A stretch of DNA of 64,000 bases from Rhizobium acidisoli (GTDB taxonomy: Bacteria > Pseudomonadota > Alphaproteobacteria > Rhizobiales > Rhizobiaceae). The notes below the pieces were generated by a model. That model did not search any database, had not been told where the DNA came from, and was given only the letters and a program-made list of their open reading frames with translations. The DNA lies in contig NZ_CP034998.1 in assembly GCF_002531755.2 (NCBI RefSeq), forward strand, positions 2,108,001-2,172,000, in the 5' to 3' direction. The translations under genes and the position numbers were made by a program. Positions 60,937 to 64,000 of the stretch are shown here, one piece after another (position 1 is the first letter of the stretch; every line of letters starts with the position of its first letter).

Positions 60937-61212
60937 TGCGTTCCCCTTTTGTCGTCTTGTGTGCAGCAATCCCTGTGGCGGATTGCAGGATGAGCGATAC
61001 AGAGGGGAAATCGCGCAATTATGCGCCTGGCGGATTGGCACTCCGCTTCTGACTGTATGACTGAGTTCCCCACCGCGCGTTGGCCGGCGGTTGTCTATAT
61101 TGGCTTGGAAACATCATTGCGCAGTTGACTTGAGAACAAAAGCATTGAAAATTTTCCCTATCATGACTTTTACTCATGCTTGGAATTGTTCGGCAAAGGG
61201 TGAAATTTTCCT
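60937..61212. promoter_or_regulatory. Divergent LysR/operon control region
   Basis: This 276-bp gap between the LysR gene and the transporter/catabolic operon should hold both promoters and the LysR site. An A+T-rich stretch with AAAATTTT near 61147 is the only obvious symmetric element. No gene is visible. Confidence 0.4.
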
Positions 61213-62163
61213 ATGAGACGCCTTCTGCCGTCCCTTTCCGCATTGCATGCCTTCGAGGCCGCCGCCAGATATCTGAGCTTTACGAGGGCGGCCGAGGAAC
61301 TCGGCATCACCCAAAGCGGGATAAGCCGACAGATCAAGAATCTGGAAGAATTTCTCGGACTTACGCTGTTTCATAGGTCGGGGCCGCGGCTGGTGCTGAC
61401 GGAACTTGGCGCGGCCTATTACCGTGACGTGTCGCTTACCCTTGACAAGTTGCAGGAGGTGTCGATGGATGCCGTGCGGGGACGGTCGATAGACACGTCA
61501 TTGATCCTAGGCACGCATCCAACGCTGGCTTCGCGATGGCTTCCAATGATGCTCGGCTCCTTCATCGACAGACATCCGAACATTCCGATCGAAGTGCAAT
61601 GCGCCGACACCAATCTTGATTTCGAGACGACACGCCTGGATATCGCGATTCTGCGCGGGGTCGGCTCGTGGCTGCACGCACGGTGCTTCAAACTCCTCAA
61701 CGAGGAACTCGTCGTCGTCGCATCTCCGAAACTCATACCGCCGGGCACGCAGTGTTCCCCGACGGATATTTCAGACTATATCCAGCTGCAGAACGCCGGA
61801 CAACCAAGCCTGTGGATGCATTGGTTGCGACTGAGCAAGGTGAACTATAACGGTCGCCTCCAGGGACCGCGCTTCGCCTATTTCGACATGATCATCAACG
61901 GGGCCATCAACGGTCTCGGGATAGCACTTGTCCCCAGTTTCTATGTGCGCCAGGAAATCGAGTGCGGCACGCTCCATATGCCTTTCGGCGCCCCCATCGC
62001 GTCTGGGGAGGCCTATTTCCTCGTCTATCCGGAGCGAAAGTCCCATCAGCCCAGCATTGGTGTTTTCCGCGACTGGCTTTTGAAGGAGATGCGCCTGAGC
62101 AGGCATTCGACGGACAATGCGCGTTTTTACTGTCAACGGCGGCCCGTTCAGGCGTCGGAGTGA
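61213..62163 (+). CDS. LysR-family regulator, GcvA type
   Basis: The 316-residue protein has the GcvA-subgroup N-terminus LPSLSALHAFEAAARYLSFTRAAEELGITQSGISRQIKNLE (in outline) and an effector domain (LILGTHPTLASRWLPMML, LDIAILRG, GAINGLGIALVPSFYV). The C-terminal 20 residues are unconserved. GcvA-type regulators control amino-acid and beta-lactamase genes. Its position makes it the probable activator of the adjacent amino-acid operon. Confidence 0.92.
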   Translation: MRRLLPSLSALHAFEAAARYLSFTRAAEELGITQSGISRQIKNLEEFLGLTLFHRSGPRLVLTELGAAYYRDVSLTLDKLQEVSMDAVRGRSIDTSLILGTHPTLASRWLPMMLGSFIDRHPNIPIEVQCADTNLDFETTRLDIAILRGVGSWLHARCFKLLNEELVVVASPKLIPPGTQCSPTDISDYIQLQNAGQPSLWMHWLRLSKVNYNGRLQGPRFAYFDMIINGAINGLGIALVPSFYVRQEIECGTLHMPFGAPIASGEAYFLVYPERKSHQPSIGVFRDWLLKEMRLSRHSTDNARFYCQRRPVQASE

Positions 62164-62181
62164 AGACGTCCTAGCTGCCGA

Positions 62182-62430
62182 CTAAGAGGAGGGAAAGTCG
62201 AAGAGCAGCAAGCCGGGTTTTTCCAGAGGCAATTGTGTCACGACCTGCCCTTCCGGGTTCAGAACCGCCGTCGGTCCCCAGGCGACGCGCCCATCGCGCT
62301 CGCCTGTCACGTCGGACGATATCATCCAGAGGCCGGTTTCGCGGCATCTTTCGCCGCGGACGACATTATGCTGCTCCTTGAAAATTTCCGCCTTATCTCG
62401 TGGCATCATATTGTTGGAGCAACATAAGAT
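62182..62430 (-). pseudogene. 3' remnant of a carbon-nitrogen hydrolase (nitrilase superfamily)
   Basis: About 80 codons match the C-terminal part of nitrilase-superfamily amidohydrolases: LILCCSNNMMPRDKAE, RGERCRETGLWMISSDVTG, with the region around the catalytic Cys absent, and GPTAVLNPEGQVV followed by PGLLLFDFP. The frame upstream of about 62430 runs into the gnd terminator and loses similarity. The N-terminal two thirds, including catalytic Glu, Lys and Cys, are missing. It is a deletion remnant beside gnd. Confidence 0.7.
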
Positions 62431-62451
62431 CAGAAACTTTCCTTGATCGAA

Positions 62452-62477
62452 AAAGCCCGGCGCGATGGCCGGGCTTT
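62452..62477 (-). terminator. gnd: Intrinsic terminator of gnd
   Basis: AAAGCCCGGC and GCCGGGCTTT form a 10-bp stem with a 6-base loop. On the minus strand it continues as TTTTTCGATC, just after the gnd stop. Confidence 0.85.
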
Positions 62478-62500
62478 CCTCGATCTCTTCTCGGCAAGCC

Positions 62501-63931
62501 TCAGAAGCTCGCCGCACCGCTGCCCCAGGGGCCGTGGTGGAAATCTTTGCCATCCAGGCGGTCGAAGCCGTGAGCGCCGAAGAAGTCGCGCTGCGCCTGG
62601 ATGAGGTTGGCCGTTCCCCTGCCCTGGCGGTAGGCGTCGAAATAGGTGAGCGCTGAAGTCAGCGCCGGCACCGGCAGGCCGGCGGAAATCGCCGCGGCGA
62701 CGACACGGCGCAGTGCCGGGATCGATTCCTTGACCATGTCGGAGAAGGCCGGCGTGACGATCAGGTTCGCAGCGTCCGGCGCCTTGGTAAAGGCCGAGGT
62801 GATCTCGTCGAGGAACTGCGAGCGGATGATGCAGCCGGCGCGCCAGATCCTGGCAATCGTCGGCATCGGCAGCGACCAGTTGAACTCGCGCGAGGCTTCC
62901 GCCATCACCGCGAAGCCCTGTGCATAGGCGCCGATCTTGGCGGCAAACAGCGCCAGTTCGAGATCCTTGTTGAGTTCGGGACCGTAAGCGATCGGGAAGG
63001 ATACGGCCTGCGTGCCGAAGATCTTTTCGGCAGCTTCGCGCTGCGACTTCATCGAGGAGAGGCTGCGGGCGGCGACCGCGGCTTCGATCGCCGTTGCCGG
63101 AATGCCCATGTTCTGCGCCTCGATCGCCGACCACTTGCCGGTGCCCTTCTGGCCGGCCTTGTCGAGGATCATGTCGACCATCGGGCCGCCGGAAACCGGA
63201 TCGGTCGCCGCAAGCACCTTCTCGGAAATCTCGATCAGATAGGAGTTCAACCGGCCCTTGTTCCATTCGCCGAAGATGCCGGAGATGTCGGAGGCGCTCT
63301 TGCCGAGGCCGTCGCGCAGGATGCCATAGATTTCGGCAATCATCTGCATATCGGCATATTCGATGCCGTTATGGATGGTCTTGACGAAATGGCCGGCGCC
63401 GTCATTGCCGAGCCAAGCGACGCAGGGCTCGTCGTTGTAGCGGGCGGCAATCGAGGTCAGCACCTTCTCGACGCGCTTCCAGGAGTCTTCCGTGCCACCG
63501 ACCATGATCGACGGGCCATGGCGCGCACCTTCTTCGCCTCCGGAAACACCCATGCCGATGAAGGTGAGATCGGTATCCTTGAGGCGGTCGAAGCGCGCGA
63601 TGGTGTCGCGGAAATTGGCGTTGCCGGCATCGATCATGATGTCGCCCTTGGACAGATGCGGGCGCAACGCCTCCATCTGCTGATCGACGGCATCACCCGC
63701 CTTGATCATGATGATGATCGGGCGCGGCGGCCGGATCGCATCGACGAACTCTTCGACCGTCTTGCAGGGAATAATCTGCTTTTTCAGATCGCCGGCGCTT
63801 TCGTAGAATTCGTCGGTTTTCTCAGGCGTACGGTTGAAGACCGCAATTTTATTGCCTTTTTCCGCGATGTTGAGCGCCAGATTGGAGCCCATGACCGCAA
63901 GACCGATCAGTCCGATTTCTGCCTTTTCCAC
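62501..63931 (-). CDS. gnd: 6-phosphogluconate dehydrogenase, decarboxylating
   Basis: The 476-residue enzyme converts 6-phosphogluconate to ribulose 5-phosphate in the pentose phosphate pathway. Motifs are IGLIGLAVMGSNLALNIAEKG with the NADP fold, FIGMGVSGGEEGARHGPSIMVGG (in outline), catalytic Lys in AGHFVKTIHNGIEYADMQ, and the C-terminal substrate loop YFDAYRQGRGTANLIQAQRDFFGAH (in outline). The start is GTG 63931 with CGGAGG six bases upstream; upstream in-frame codons to the window edge lack a ribosome-binding site. It has its own terminator. Confidence 0.96.
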   Translation of the reverse strand: MEKAEIGLIGLAVMGSNLALNIAEKGNKIAVFNRTPEKTDEFYESAGDLKKQIIPCKTVEEFVDAIRPPRPIIIMIKAGDAVDQQMEALRPHLSKGDIMIDAGNANFRDTIARFDRLKDTDLTFIGMGVSGGEEGARHGPSIMVGGTEDSWKRVEKVLTSIAARYNDEPCVAWLGNDGAGHFVKTIHNGIEYADMQMIAEIYGILRDGLGKSASDISGIFGEWNKGRLNSYLIEISEKVLAATDPVSGGPMVDMILDKAGQKGTGKWSAIEAQNMGIPATAIEAAVAARSLSSMKSQREAAEKIFGTQAVSFPIAYGPELNKDLELALFAAKIGAYAQGFAVMAEASREFNWSLPMPTIARIWRAGCIIRSQFLDEITSAFTKAPDAANLIVTPAFSDMVKESIPALRRVVAAAISAGLPVPALTSALTYFDAYRQGRGTANLIQAQRDFFGAHGFDRLDGKDFHHGPWGSGAASF

Positions 63932-64000
63932 GACAAACCTCCGATGTGTCATTTGGACCGGTGTTGTGGCACTGTCTCGGTCAAACGGCAAGTCTCGCAA

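Overview
The window reads as chromosomal DNA of a Rhizobium, most like the R. leguminosarum/R. etli group. The evidence is high G+C, a RopA-type porin_2 porin, alphaproteobacterial small families (Usg, DUF1289, DUF2270), a PdhS-like histidine kinase, a 476-residue gnd product, and intergenic palindromic elements of about 110 bp of the rhizobial RIME type. I see no tRNA, rRNA, CRISPR array, prophage or intact insertion sequence. Identifications come from motifs and remembered families; no search was run.

Layout. 0-6.9 kb: an Ohr peroxidase, an OmpR-type two-component pair, a Tat-exported hydrolase, a DipZ-like thiol-redox protein and a second exported hydrolase; repeated GAYACA direct repeats lie upstream of three of these genes. 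7-12 kb: an OmpA-domain envelope protein with a very long Pro/Ala/Lys/Glu tract, and a polar amino-acid ABC transporter without its ATPase. 12-18 kb: small housekeeping genes, then two ArsR-AHSA1 pairs flanking two DUF1801 genes. 18-23 kb: SsuD-like monooxygenase, an MGMT-like gene cut at a RIME-like element, a HIBADH-family dehydrogenase whose end lies in another repeat, an AlkD-like protein and a frameshifted LysR gene. 23-34 kb: porin, Lrp, DNA repair enzymes, PdhS-like kinase, DgkA, CobT/CobS, a membrane aspartic protease, and a LysR/SDR convergent pair.

34-36 kb holds an ABC-2 exporter, then a 459-bp gap with an orphan intrinsic terminator that suggests an unannotated small RNA. 36.4-50 kb is a sugar locus: GH43, aldo/keto reductase, Gfo/Idh/MocA oxidoreductase, sugar-phosphate isomerase-like enzyme, GH2 beta-mannosidase and a CUT1 ABC importer, with a divergent LacI regulator. 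The likely substrates are plant beta-mannosides or xylosides. 50-52.5 kb is an unusual trio: C39-like cysteine protease, second D-Ala-D-Ala ligase-like enzyme and small P-loop protein.

53.2-62.2 kb is the best candidate for an undescribed pathway. A LysR gene faces an operon for a polar amino-acid importer, an Asp/Glu-racemase-family enzyme, a DadA-like amino-acid dehydrogenase, an aspartate-dehydrogenase-like enzyme and a thiamine-diphosphate enzyme. This would import an unusual amino acid, racemize and oxidize it, and decarboxylate or ligate the 2-oxo acid. The window ends with a nitrilase remnant and gnd.
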